From NCBI GenBank assembly GCA_031289865.1, contig JAITOQ010000083.1, forward strand, positions 1-12,994: a stretch of 12,994 nt of DNA. The letters are read 5' to 3'. This DNA comes from Clostridiales bacterium. Its GTDB lineage: Bacteria; Bacillota; Clostridia; Christensenellales; JAISNN01. Within the stretch, counting starts at the first letter, position 1, and each line of letters opens with the position of its first letter. A program made the position numbers and the translations under genes. Below are positions 1-5,893 of this stretch, piece by piece. The notes below the pieces were generated by a model. It was not told where the DNA came from and did no database searches. It saw only the letters and a list, made by a program, of their open reading frames with translations.

Positions 1-1661
1 TCAATTATGTTTCTCAAAATGCCGCGAACGGCGTTTAAATAGGCGGGGTTATGGGTCTTTGGATAGGGGCTTTTTTTGCGGTATAGAACCTCGTCTGGAA
101 GTATCCCGCGCATAGCGTAGCGGAGTAGACCCTTTTCTTGATTTTTGTAGTCCTTCATTTCCCACGGAACGGAGTAGAGGTATTCCGCTATCCGATAGTC
201 GCAAAACGGTACGCGCACCTCAAGTCCGCTGTACATGCTCATGCGGTCTTTTCGGTCTAAGAGGGTTTGCATAAACCAATTGAGATTGAGATTGACGAGT
301 TGTTTCATGCGTTTTTCGTCGTCGGTATCGTCTTCGGGAATATCACAATCGGCTAACGCGCCGCGGTAGCGCGTTTCGACGAACTCTGTTGCGTCGATTT
401 TTTTTGCAAATTCGGGACGGAGAAAGCTTGCGCGGTATGCGGTCGATTGAGACCACGGAAAGCCGTCCTTTTCACGAATAGCGGGGTCTCTGTACCACGG
501 ATAACCGCCGAAAATCTCATCCGCACATTCGCCCGAAAGCGCGACCGTGACGGACTTTTTTATCTCCTTGCAAAAGAGCAAAAGCGAGGAATCCACGTCT
601 GCCATACCGGGCAAATCACGCGCCTCCGCCGCGGTATAGAGCGCGGAAACAAGCTCGTCGGTATCGAGTAAAACGCGCTTGTTTTCCGCGCCTAAATATT
701 CGGTCATGAGGTCGATATATTTGCGGTCGTCGGAGGGCTGAAATTTACCCGACGAAAAGTATTTTTGATTGTCTAAGTAGTCCACGGAAAAGGTGGTTAA
801 GGGGAGATTTTCCTCTTTAAATTTTCGGTTTGCGACGGAGGATATTATACTTGAATCCAAGCCGCCCGACAAAAACGTCCCGACGGGTACGTCCGAAACC
901 AATTGCCGCGTTATAGCGTCGGTCACGAGAAAGCGGACGCGTTCGGCGGTTTGCTCAAAACTGTCGGTATGTTTATGCGCAAGCATTTTCCAATAGCGTC
1001 TTATCTGTAAACCGCTTTTGGAATAATAGCCGCAATGAGCGGGTTTCAGCTCGTCTATTCCGCAAAACACTCCGCAAGACGGGGTTCGCCCCGGACCAAT
1101 AAGCATGATTTCCGCAACGGAATCAGAATCGATTTCGGCGTGAATAGAGGGGTGTTTGAGGAGTGCTTTTATTTCGGACGCAAAAATAAACCGCCCGTCC
1201 TTTAAAGAATAAAAAAACGGCTTTACGCCGATCCTATCGCGTGCAAAAAAAAGCCGTTCACTGTGCTTTTCCCATACCGCAAAGGCGAAAATGCCGTTTA
1301 ATTTATCGACGCAATCGTCCTTCCATTCGACATAAGCGTGGAGGAGAACCTCCGTGTCGGAGCGGCTCAAAAAGCGGTGACCGAGCGCGGTCAGCTCCAG
1401 CTTTAGCTCCGAAGTATTATACAATTCGCCGTTATATAGAATACTATACGTCTCATTTCCGCGTGAAAAGGTCATCGGCTGCTTGCCGTTTTCGAGATCG
1501 ACGACGCTCAAACGCGTATGAATCAACGCGACGGGATTGTCGATCAAAATTCCGTTTTGGTCGGGACCTCGCCGCGACAGCGCGTCGCGCATTTCGATAA
1601 AAATCTCTTCTTGTTGCCTTAAATCCGACGATTTGTCAAACATTCCCGCAATTCCGCACAT
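1..1661 (-). CDS. asnB: Asparagine synthetase (glutamine-hydrolysing), C-terminus truncated by window edge
   Basis: Makes asparagine from aspartate, ATP and ammonia released from glutamine; cytoplasmic. The start codon at 1659-1661 follows a GGAGG ribosome binding site (1668-1672) and gives MCGIAGM, whose Cys2 is the class II glutamine amidotransferase nucleophile after Met removal. The glutaminase domain continues with RRGPDQNG, YNGELYN and RSDTEVLLHAY. The synthetase domain has the ATP pyrophosphatase loop FLSGGLDSS (near 840-870), then SGECADEIFGGYPWY, MSMYSGLEVRVPF and, near the left edge, YRKKSPYPKTHNPAY. The frame is open to position 3 with no stop, so about 553 codons are present; the family is usually about 610-630 aa, so roughly the last 60 are missing. 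It lies downstream of the alpha-galactosidase in the same direction, but a 330-bp repeat-filled spacer with a long hairpin separates them, so co-transcription is doubtful. Identification is very secure. Confidence 0.96.
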   Translation of the reverse strand, partial: MCGIAGMFDKSSDLRQQEEIFIEMRDALSRRGPDQNGILIDNPVALIHTRLSVVDLENGKQPMTFSRGNETYSILYNGELYNTSELKLELTALGHRFLSRSDTEVLLHAYVEWKDDCVDKLNGIFAFAVWEKHSERLFFARDRIGVKPFFYSLKDGRFIFASEIKALLKHPSIHAEIDSDSVAEIMLIGPGRTPSCGVFCGIDELKPAHCGYYSKSGLQIRRYWKMLAHKHTDSFEQTAERVRFLVTDAITRQLVSDVPVGTFLSGGLDSSIISSVANRKFKEENLPLTTFSVDYLDNQKYFSSGKFQPSDDRKYIDLMTEYLGAENKRVLLDTDELVSALYTAAEARDLPGMADVDSSLLLFCKEIKKSVTVALSGECADEIFGGYPWYRDPAIREKDGFPWSQSTAYRASFLRPEFAKKIDATEFVETRYRGALADCDIPEDDTDDEKRMKQLVNLNLNWFMQTLLDRKDRMSMYSGLEVRVPFCDYRIAEYLYSVPWEMKDYKNQEKGLLRYAMRGILPDEVLYRKKSPYPKTHNPAYLNAVRGILRNII

Positions 1662-1718
1662 AATTTTCCTCCGTTATAAAGTATGCGCGTTTTTTTTAAA
1701 AAGTTACGGTTTTAATAA

Positions 1719-1760
1719 AATGCAGAATGTAGAATGCAAAATGCAGAATTGCGGATTTAA
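1719..1760 (+). repeat. Family A heptad repeat array (copy 1)
   Basis: Four tandem 7-nt units AATGCAG, AATGTAG, AATGCAA, AATGCAG, followed by the fixed end AATTGCGGATTTAA. The same layout and end recur at 5148-5190 and 5589-5620. Read as the minus-strand asnB leader it lies about 60 bp upstream of the start. Confidence 0.85.
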
Positions 1761-1811
1761 AAAGTATGTGTAATTATGTAATTATTGGACAATGCCATCA
1801 TCGTCCCGCAA

Positions 1812-1940
1812 AAAGTAGGCGTCATTCTGAGCTTGCGAAGAATCTAAAACGATTTCCACGGATCCCCATAATTTATATTTTTAAGGGAATACGGCGGGAC
1901 GTTTTGGATCTTTCGCTATGCTCAAGATGACACCTATTTT
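1812..1940. repeat. MITE-like element: two family B copies in inverted orientation
   Basis: The left arm (1812-1851) contains the family B core ATTCTGAGC-TT-GCGAAGAAT followed by CTAAAACG. The right arm (1900-1940) is a diverged reverse-complement copy; read on the minus strand its core is ATCTTGAGC-ATA-GCGAAAGAT followed by CCAAAACG. Similarity extends outward on both sides (AAAGTAGGCGTCAT against AAAATAGGTGTCAT), giving arms of about 40 nt around an unrelated centre (about 1852-1899). On the minus strand the folded element is followed by TTTTT (1810-1814 read in reverse), so it could also terminate the alpha-galactosidase transcript. No target-site duplication or transposase was seen. Confidence 0.75.
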
Positions 1941-1990
1941 ACTAAATACCGCACTTATTGCTTAAAAAATCGGTGAACGGGCTTCTAACA

Positions 1991-3691
1991 CTATTCATTC
2001 CTATTTGCCTGTTGCGAATGTGGATGCAACGTCACGTTGCCTTTTTTTAAATTAAACTCGATTTTTTTCTCGTTTTCATTTTTTCCGTTTTCACTGTAAA
2101 CGATACGAATATCGGTTGCCGTAACAAATTCCGCGGAGAGAACGGTGATATCCTTTTTGGTAAAAGCTTCGCGAAGGAGCGCAAGCTGTCCCTCGTCGTA
2201 CGCGCCGACGTCGTCGGACACGAATAGCACGCCGCCGAAAAGGTTGTTGATACGGGCGAGGAGGAGCTTTTGTTCTTCGGTAAATTTTAGGTTGTCATCG
2301 CGCAAGAAAAATACGTCGGGATCGCCCAAAAAAGCGCGTCCGTTTAGGTGACGGCGAAAGACAGTATTGACGACGGAATTTTGCGCCGAAATGATTTCCG
2401 CGTTTATCGTCGTCAGCTTGTTGTAGATTTCTCCTCCGTATTTGAGTCCCGCGTCGCAGCCCGTGCGGCAAGCGTCGACATAACCGAACGCCGCGCCTAA
2501 CGGAACTCCGCAGCCGAGGAGCAGCTTATCGCCGACGCATTCGCGCAAAAACTCCATAGTCTCGCACATAATCGTGCCGCGAGTTTTGCCCAAACGCGGC
2601 TGCATACATTGAGAATAGAGGAAGTCGAGCTTGACCATATCGAAGCCCCATTCATTCAAGACGGTATGAAACACGGTTTTGAGGTAGGCGCGAACCTCCG
2701 AATTGTAGATATCCAACCCGTATGCGCCGCCCCAAGCGACGACCCCGACGATAGGTTTTCCGCTTTTGTTGTCGCGGATCAGCCAATCGGGGTGTTCTTT
2801 AGCGAGCCTCGACGTCTTTTGCGCATTTAACGGAGCGAGCCAAAGTCCCGCATTTAAGCTTTTTTCATGGATTTTTTGCGCAATGTGCGCCATGCCGTTC
2901 GGGAATTTTTTCGGATTAGGGTCGAGCCAATCTCCCACAAAGGTTTCGTACCCGTCGTCGATCTGAAAAATGTTTGCTTCGGGGACTTTTGCCATGCCTT
3001 CGAGATCGCGGAGAATTATGCTTTCGTCGATTTTTTGGAAATAGTTGTACCAACTTGTATATCCCGCGAGAGAGGCGTGTTTGAGTTTAGGGACTCCGAA
3101 AGCTTCAAAGTAGCGGTCAAACACTTCGTCATAGCCGCCCTCGATACGGAGAATATCAAACACGGAGTATTGTCCGTCGCAAATAAGCCCGTCGAGATCC
3201 TTTTCGATCGTAAAGAGGTTTTCGGTCATATCGCGCCGAAAGACCGTAAAGCCGTTTTTTTCCGAAAGCGAGCCGAATAGCTCCACCGCGCCGCCCCGTC
3301 TGAGGTAACAGTAGGTGTACGCGTGAAACGCGCCCGTTTTTTTGGGGTAGTCCGTAAAGAGATAATCTCCCGAAGTCGCCGCCATAGCCTTTAGCTTAGG
3401 GTGCAGGTTTGAGAGGGGCGTAACGCTTTTTTGGCGGTCGGAGATACCGTATTCACGCGACGTCGTCCACGCTTGATAGCCGTTCGCATAGAACACCTCG
3501 CGCAAATCATAGTTCTTTTTAAAAGCAATCGATATTTTTTTGAGGGCGATAGGACGCTTTGTCGTGATAGACAATTCTATTTTAGCGGCTTTTATAGAGT
3601 ACTCTACGTCATAGAGTACATGATTTAAGGCGGTTTCTTGGAATACTTTACCGTTTTGTTCGTACTCTAAGAGAAAAGAAAAGGCGTTCAT
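1991..3691 (-). CDS. Alpha-galactosidase, GH36 family (clan GH-D)
   Basis: Hydrolyses terminal alpha-galactosides such as melibiose or raffinose-type sugars with retention of configuration. The 566-aa length and motif order resemble the compact GH36 enzymes such as Thermotoga GalA, not the larger tetrameric ~730-aa type. An N-terminal beta-sandwich region (about 1-200) leads into a TIM barrel starting near YTSWYNYF (211-218), with IFQIDDGYE (241-249) and GDWLDPNP. The likely nucleophile is D356 in VKLDFLYS, and the likely acid/base is D413 in CRTGCDAGL, 57 residues later, close to the spacing in the Thermotoga enzyme. There is no signal peptide, so it is probably cytoplasmic and acts on imported oligosaccharides; no transporter is in the window. 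The start is set by AAGGAG (3701-3706) and an upstream vegetative promoter. Exact substrate is not readable from sequence. Confidence 0.93.
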   Translation of the reverse strand: MNAFSFLLEYEQNGKVFQETALNHVLYDVEYSIKAAKIELSITTKRPIALKKISIAFKKNYDLREVFYANGYQAWTTSREYGISDRQKSVTPLSNLHPKLKAMAATSGDYLFTDYPKKTGAFHAYTYCYLRRGGAVELFGSLSEKNGFTVFRRDMTENLFTIEKDLDGLICDGQYSVFDILRIEGGYDEVFDRYFEAFGVPKLKHASLAGYTSWYNYFQKIDESIILRDLEGMAKVPEANIFQIDDGYETFVGDWLDPNPKKFPNGMAHIAQKIHEKSLNAGLWLAPLNAQKTSRLAKEHPDWLIRDNKSGKPIVGVVAWGGAYGLDIYNSEVRAYLKTVFHTVLNEWGFDMVKLDFLYSQCMQPRLGKTRGTIMCETMEFLRECVGDKLLLGCGVPLGAAFGYVDACRTGCDAGLKYGGEIYNKLTTINAEIISAQNSVVNTVFRRHLNGRAFLGDPDVFFLRDDNLKFTEEQKLLLARINNLFGGVLFVSDDVGAYDEGQLALLREAFTKKDITVLSAEFVTATDIRIVYSENGKNENEKKIEFNLKKGNVTLHPHSQQANRNE

Positions 3692-3745
3692 ATTTTACAT
3701 CTCCTTGTTTTTTTTGTAATTTGTATTTTTTTTGTGATTTACACT

Positions 3746-3774
3746 ATTATATCATATAAATTTTTCTTTTGCAA
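3746..3774 (-). promoter_or_regulatory. Sigma-A promoter of the alpha-galactosidase gene
   Basis: Read on the minus strand: TTGCAA (3769-3774), exactly 17 bp, TATAAT (3746-3751), with TGA directly before the -10 (extended -10). It faces the alpha-galactosidase start about 55 bp downstream. No inverted-repeat operator or cre-like site was recognised nearby. Confidence 0.8.
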
Positions 3775-3835
3775 TCTCAAAAGATAAAGTAATGTAAGAC
3801 AAACTCTAAAAAACGTCAAAAGTTTTCATTTTACG

Positions 3836-3876
3836 GCATAAATGAATAATTTTTTCAGCGTTATATCCTATATAAT
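3836..3876 (+). promoter_or_regulatory. Candidate promoter region of the Spo0A-C-like/minD/minE cluster
   Basis: A perfect TATAAT lies at 3871-3876, 92 bp before the first gene, but no good -35 sits 16-18 bp upstream. An alternative reading is a forespore-type (sigma-G-like) pair: GCATA (3836-3840), 18 bp, CGTTATA (3859-3865), one mismatch to CATNMTA. In DNA this AT-rich either match could be chance. Confidence 0.3.
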
Positions 3877-3883
3877 AAAAAAC

Positions 3884-3934
3884 GCGGTCAACCGCTACAC
3901 ACGACTACTTTCAACGGACGAACCGATTTCGGTT
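3884..3934 (+). other. Two small hairpins in the leader of the Spo0A-C-like gene
   Basis: GCGGT-CA-ACCGC (3884-3895, perfect 5-bp arms with a 2-nt centre) and AACCG-ATTT-CGGTT (3921-3934, 5-bp stem, 4-nt loop). The second is followed by TTG and an AT-rich stretch, not a T-run, so it is a poor terminator. Function unknown. Confidence 0.4.
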
Positions 3935-3967
3935 TTGTAAAACAAAATTTGTAAAAAAGGAAACGAT

Positions 3968-4300
3968 ATGAACGGCAGAGTATCCAACTATCTGTTATCT
4001 ATGGGATTTATCCCAAACAAGATCGGCTATAAATATTTGGTCGATCTCATCGGCATGGGGCTAACCGGCGCGGATATTCTGCCGTTATCCAAAAACGGAT
4101 ATGTGGTTCTCGCTAAAAAGTACGGAAAGTCCGCGTCTACCGTCGAAAAGGATATTCAAAACGCGGTTTCCGCCGCGTGGCTCAAGGGCGACGTGGATAC
4201 CCTAAACGGCGAATTCGGCTCGACTATCGATATGCGAAAGGGCAAGCCCTCAAACAAACACTTTATTTTGACGGCTATCGAAAAATTGAGAAATAATTAA
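3968..4300 (+). CDS. Stand-alone Spo0A C-terminal-domain protein (putative DNA-binding regulator)
   Basis: A 110-aa protein that corresponds to the DNA-binding effector domain of Spo0A (Pfam Spo0A_C) with no receiver domain. The match runs almost end to end: MGFIPNKIGYKYL (12-24) for the domain's IGVPAHIKGYLYL, then LAKKYGKSASTVEKDI (48-63), SAAWLKGDVDTL (68-79) and KGKPSNKHFI (91-100). Residues about 55-68 correspond to the recognition helix; T, K, Q and N stand where Spo0A has R, R, R and H (ASRVER..RH), so it probably does not read the standard 0A box. With no receiver it cannot be switched by the Spo0A phosphorelay in the usual way. Start: AAAGGA 6-8 bp upstream. It is the first gene of an apparent operon with minD (52-bp gap, no terminator) and minE. 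It could regulate this cluster or division/sporulation genes; that is inference. The family assignment is good, the function unknown. Confidence 0.82.
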   Translation: MNGRVSNYLLSMGFIPNKIGYKYLVDLIGMGLTGADILPLSKNGYVVLAKKYGKSASTVEKDIQNAVSAAWLKGDVDTLNGEFGSTIDMRKGKPSNKHFILTAIEKLRNN

Positions 4301-4352
4301 AAAACTTAAATTCCAAGCGAACGGCGATAATTTTTTTTAAAAGAGGCTTTAC

Positions 4353-5144
4353 ATGGGAAGAAAACTTGTTTTCACTTCGGGAAAGGGCGGCGTAGGAAAG
4401 ACCACAATGTGTGCGAACATAGGTATAGCTCTGTCTATGCTCGGACACAAGGTCGTCATGGTGGACGCGGATATCGGGCTAAACAATTTAGATGTCGTTA
4501 TGTGCATGGAAAACAAAGTGACTTACGATATTGCGGACGTTGTGGATGGGAAGTGCCGTTTAAAGCAGGCGCTCATCGAGGACGTAGATTTTCCGGGGCT
4601 GTTTGTTTTGCCGTCGTTCCACAACTATGATACGGCAAATTTCACCGCGTCAAATTTTAAAAGCATTATCGATACGCTTGCGGTCGGCTTTGATTTTGTC
4701 ATCATCGACTGTCCCGCGGGGATCGACGCGGGCTTTCACCGCGCAGTCGTCGCCGCGTCGGAGGCTTATGTGGTGACGACGCCGCATATCTCCGCGGTCC
4801 GTGATGCGGACAAAGTGATGGCTCTTTTAAACGGGTATCCGCTTGTGAATATCGGTTTGGTCATCAACCGCGTCAGAGGCGACATGGTGGTTTTGGGCGA
4901 CATGATGACGGCGGGCGACATATCTCGCTTGCTTCGCTGTACGCCGACGGGCGTCGTACCAGACGACGACAGCATCACCGTAAAATCCGACATTATGCGC
5001 CATAAGTTGGAATGCGAGGTAAAGCAAGCCCTCATGATGCTTGCCGAAAATATCTCAAGCGGAAAGCGCACGGTATACGACTGCACCAACGATTACAGAG
5101 GAGTATTCGGGCGGTGGAAAGCAAAGGTTAAAAAGCTATTCTAA
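4353..5144 (+). CDS. minD: Septum site-determining ATPase MinD
   Basis: ParA/MinD-family ATPase that binds the membrane as an ATP dimer, recruits MinC and is released by MinE, so restricting Z-ring assembly to midcell. 263 aa, normal length. It has the deviant Walker A GKGGVGKTT (10-18, signature Lys11 and Lys16), DADIGLNNLD (38-47), switch II IDCPAGI (118-124) and the C-terminal amphipathic membrane-targeting helix YRGVFGRWKAKVKKLF (248-263). The acidic run VPDDDS (202-207) fits the MinD C-terminal half. Start: AGAGG (4342-4346), 6 bp upstream. It follows the Spo0A-C-like gene by 52 bp and precedes minE by 192 bp, that spacer being filled by repeats. minC, which normally precedes minD in Clostridia, is absent here. 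A chromosome-partition ParA is unlikely given the MinD-type tail and the adjacent minE. Confidence 0.95.
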   Translation: MGRKLVFTSGKGGVGKTTMCANIGIALSMLGHKVVMVDADIGLNNLDVVMCMENKVTYDIADVVDGKCRLKQALIEDVDFPGLFVLPSFHNYDTANFTASNFKSIIDTLAVGFDFVIIDCPAGIDAGFHRAVVAASEAYVVTTPHISAVRDADKVMALLNGYPLVNIGLVINRVRGDMVVLGDMMTAGDISRLLRCTPTGVVPDDDSITVKSDIMRHKLECEVKQALMMLAENISSGKRTVYDCTNDYRGVFGRWKAKVKKLF

Positions 5145-5147
5145 TTT

Positions 5148-5290
5148 AATGCAGAATGCAAAATGCAGAATGCAGAATTGCGGATTTAAAAAAAATAAAA
5201 AAGCCGATGTCATTCTGAGCAAAGCGAAGAATCTAAAACGATTTCTCCGAATCTTATCTCTAAAAATCTATAATTCTGCATTCTGCATTA
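5148..5290 (+). repeat. Composite repeat: family A arm, family B core, inverted family A arm
   Basis: Starts four bases after the minD stop. The left arm is four heptads AATGCAR plus AATTGCGGATTTAA (5148-5190). The B core (5208-5253) holds TGTCATTCTGAGC, AAAGCGAAGAATC, TAAAACGATTTCT, CCGAATC and is identical over 46 bp to 12419-12464. The right arm (5272-5290) is AATTCTGCATTCTGCATTA, an inverted family A stretch. The inverted arms could pair in the minD-minE transcript. Confidence 0.85.
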
Positions 5291-5296
5291 AAAAAA

Positions 5297-5319
5297 CTCT
5301 CAACTCTCTACTTTCAACC
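5297..5319 (+). repeat. Family C heptad repeats
   Basis: Three 7-nt units CTCTCAA, CTCTCTA, CTTTCAA, matching consensus YTTTCAA, directly upstream of the minE ribosome binding site. Confidence 0.65.
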
Positions 5320-5336
5320 AAAAAAGGTTTTCATAA

Positions 5337-5579
5337 ATGAAAGAAGCAAGAAATGCCGCGGGACGCTTAAAAAACGTTTTAATGATCGATAAAATAAAAT
5401 CTCCGTCGGGAATAGAGGATCTCCTAAAGAGCGATATTTACGGGCTTTTAGACAACTATTTTGAGGTGATTCCCGAAAGTATCGATGTGCGTCTAAACAT
5501 AGACGACGACAATCTCTACGACATAAAAATTTCGGTAAAAGCCCGATATGTAAAGAACGTCGGAATTTTAATACAGTAG
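5337..5579 (+). CDS. minE: Cell division topological specificity factor MinE
   Basis: Small activator of the MinD ATPase that drives MinD off the membrane and confines the division inhibitor to the poles. 80 aa, slightly shorter than the E. coli protein (88). The N-terminal part AAGRLKNVLMIDKIK (7-21) corresponds to the MinD-activating helix (family pattern A..RL...L..DR). The C-terminal part LLKSDIYGLLDNYFEV (29-44), then IDVRLNIDDDNLYDIKISV, corresponds to the dimerisation domain with the family's I..KY..I pattern. Translation initiation looks weak: AAAGG (5323-5327), 9 bp before ATG. It is downstream of minD in the same direction but separated by a 192-bp composite repeat, which may affect co-expression. 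The family is poorly conserved, but position after minD and both domain patterns agree. Confidence 0.88.
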   Translation: MKEARNAAGRLKNVLMIDKIKSPSGIEDLLKSDIYGLLDNYFEVIPESIDVRLNIDDDNLYDIKISVKARYVKNVGILIQ

Positions 5580-5588
5580 GTTTTTGAA

Positions 5589-5620
5589 AATGCAAAATGC
5601 AGAATGCAAAATTGCGGATT
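5589..5620 (+). repeat. Family A heptad repeat array (copy 3)
   Basis: Units AATGCAA, AATGCAG, AATGCAA, then the fixed end AATTGCGGATT, ten bases after the minE stop codon. Confidence 0.8.
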
Positions 5621-5637
5621 AAAAAATAGCCGCCTCA

Positions 5638-5668
5638 CTTTTCAACTTTCAATTCTCAACCTTCAATT
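5638..5668 (+). repeat. Family C heptad repeats
   Basis: CTTTTCAA, CTTTCAA, TTCTCAA, CCTTCAA, TT: 7-nt periodic with constant TCAA ends. Abuts the family U palindrome. Confidence 0.75.
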
Positions 5669-5672
5669 AACG

Positions 5673-5713
5673 GCATAGTATTCTATAAAACGGCGTTTTG
5701 TAGAATACTATGC
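5673..5713. repeat. Family U palindrome (copy 1), possible minE terminator
   Basis: Two 20-nt arms, GCATAGTATTCTATAAAACG (5673-5692) and CGTTTTGTAGAATACTATGC (5694-5713), pair completely with one G-T wobble around a single central base. The arms are inverted copies of the unit (G)CCGTTTTRTAGAATACT. GTTTTATTTTATG follows, so it could end the min transcript; the T-run is broken, so termination is plausible, not certain. Confidence 0.8.
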
Positions 5714-5797
5714 GTTTTATTTTATGCAAATCGATAACCGACGGAAAAAATGTGTAAAAAATATTGTTCTTTCGTCTAAAAATATTTCGATAATATC

Positions 5798-5826
5798 TTT
5801 ACAAAACCTTGTTTTTATGGTAAAAT
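5798..5826 (+). promoter_or_regulatory. Sigma-A promoter of pgsA
   Basis: TTTACA (5798-5803), exactly 17 bp, TAAAAT (5821-5826), with TGG before the -10 (extended -10). The predicted start is near 5833, giving a leader of about 60 nt. Confidence 0.75.
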
Positions 5827-5843
5827 ATTCTACAATGAATGCT

Positions 5844-5861
5844 TCGGCAAGATTTTGCCGA
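5844..5861 (+). other. Leader hairpin of pgsA
   Basis: TCGGCAA-GATT-TTGCCGA, a perfect 7-bp stem with a 4-nt loop, 18 bp upstream of the AAGGAGG ribosome binding site. No T-run follows. It may stabilise the mRNA or affect translation. Confidence 0.5.
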
Positions 5862-5893
5862 GTTTAGCTTGATTGAAGCAAGGAGGATTTTTT

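Larger units (their letters stand above)
1662..1990. other. Spacer between asnB and the alpha-galactosidase gene
   Basis: No convincing gene. It holds a heptad array (1719-1760) and a MITE-like inverted pair of family B (1812-1940). For asnB only a weak vegetative promoter is visible on the minus strand: TTGTCC (1787-1792), 18 bp, CATACT (1763-1768), four of six matches in each box, so it is not called as a separate feature. Confidence 0.6.
5580..5893 (+). other. Spacer between minE and pgsA
   Basis: No gene. It holds family A (5589-5620) and family C (5638-5668) heptads, a long family U palindrome (5673-5713), an AT-rich stretch with nothing recognisable (about 5714-5797), the pgsA promoter (5798-5826) and a leader hairpin (5844-5861). 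Confidence 0.7.

Noticed and set aside
1326..1332. TTCGACA, the reverse complement of the 0A box
   Set aside because: It is inside asnB coding sequence far from any start, and a 7-mer is expected by chance.
1719..1760. Heptad arrays as a CRISPR array
   Set aside because: Units are 7 nt with no spacers, and no cas genes are present.
2867..3280. 137-codon open frame opposite the alpha-galactosidase gene
   Set aside because: Antisense to conserved catalytic-domain coding sequence; no initiation signal or recognisable family.
4301..4352. T-run TTTTTTTT before minD as a terminator
   Set aside because: No stem-loop precedes it, so read-through from the Spo0A-C-like gene into minD is expected.
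5873..5893. In-frame TTG start for PgsA
   Set aside because: The AAGGAGG ribosome site lies downstream of this TTG and is well spaced for the ATG at 5894.
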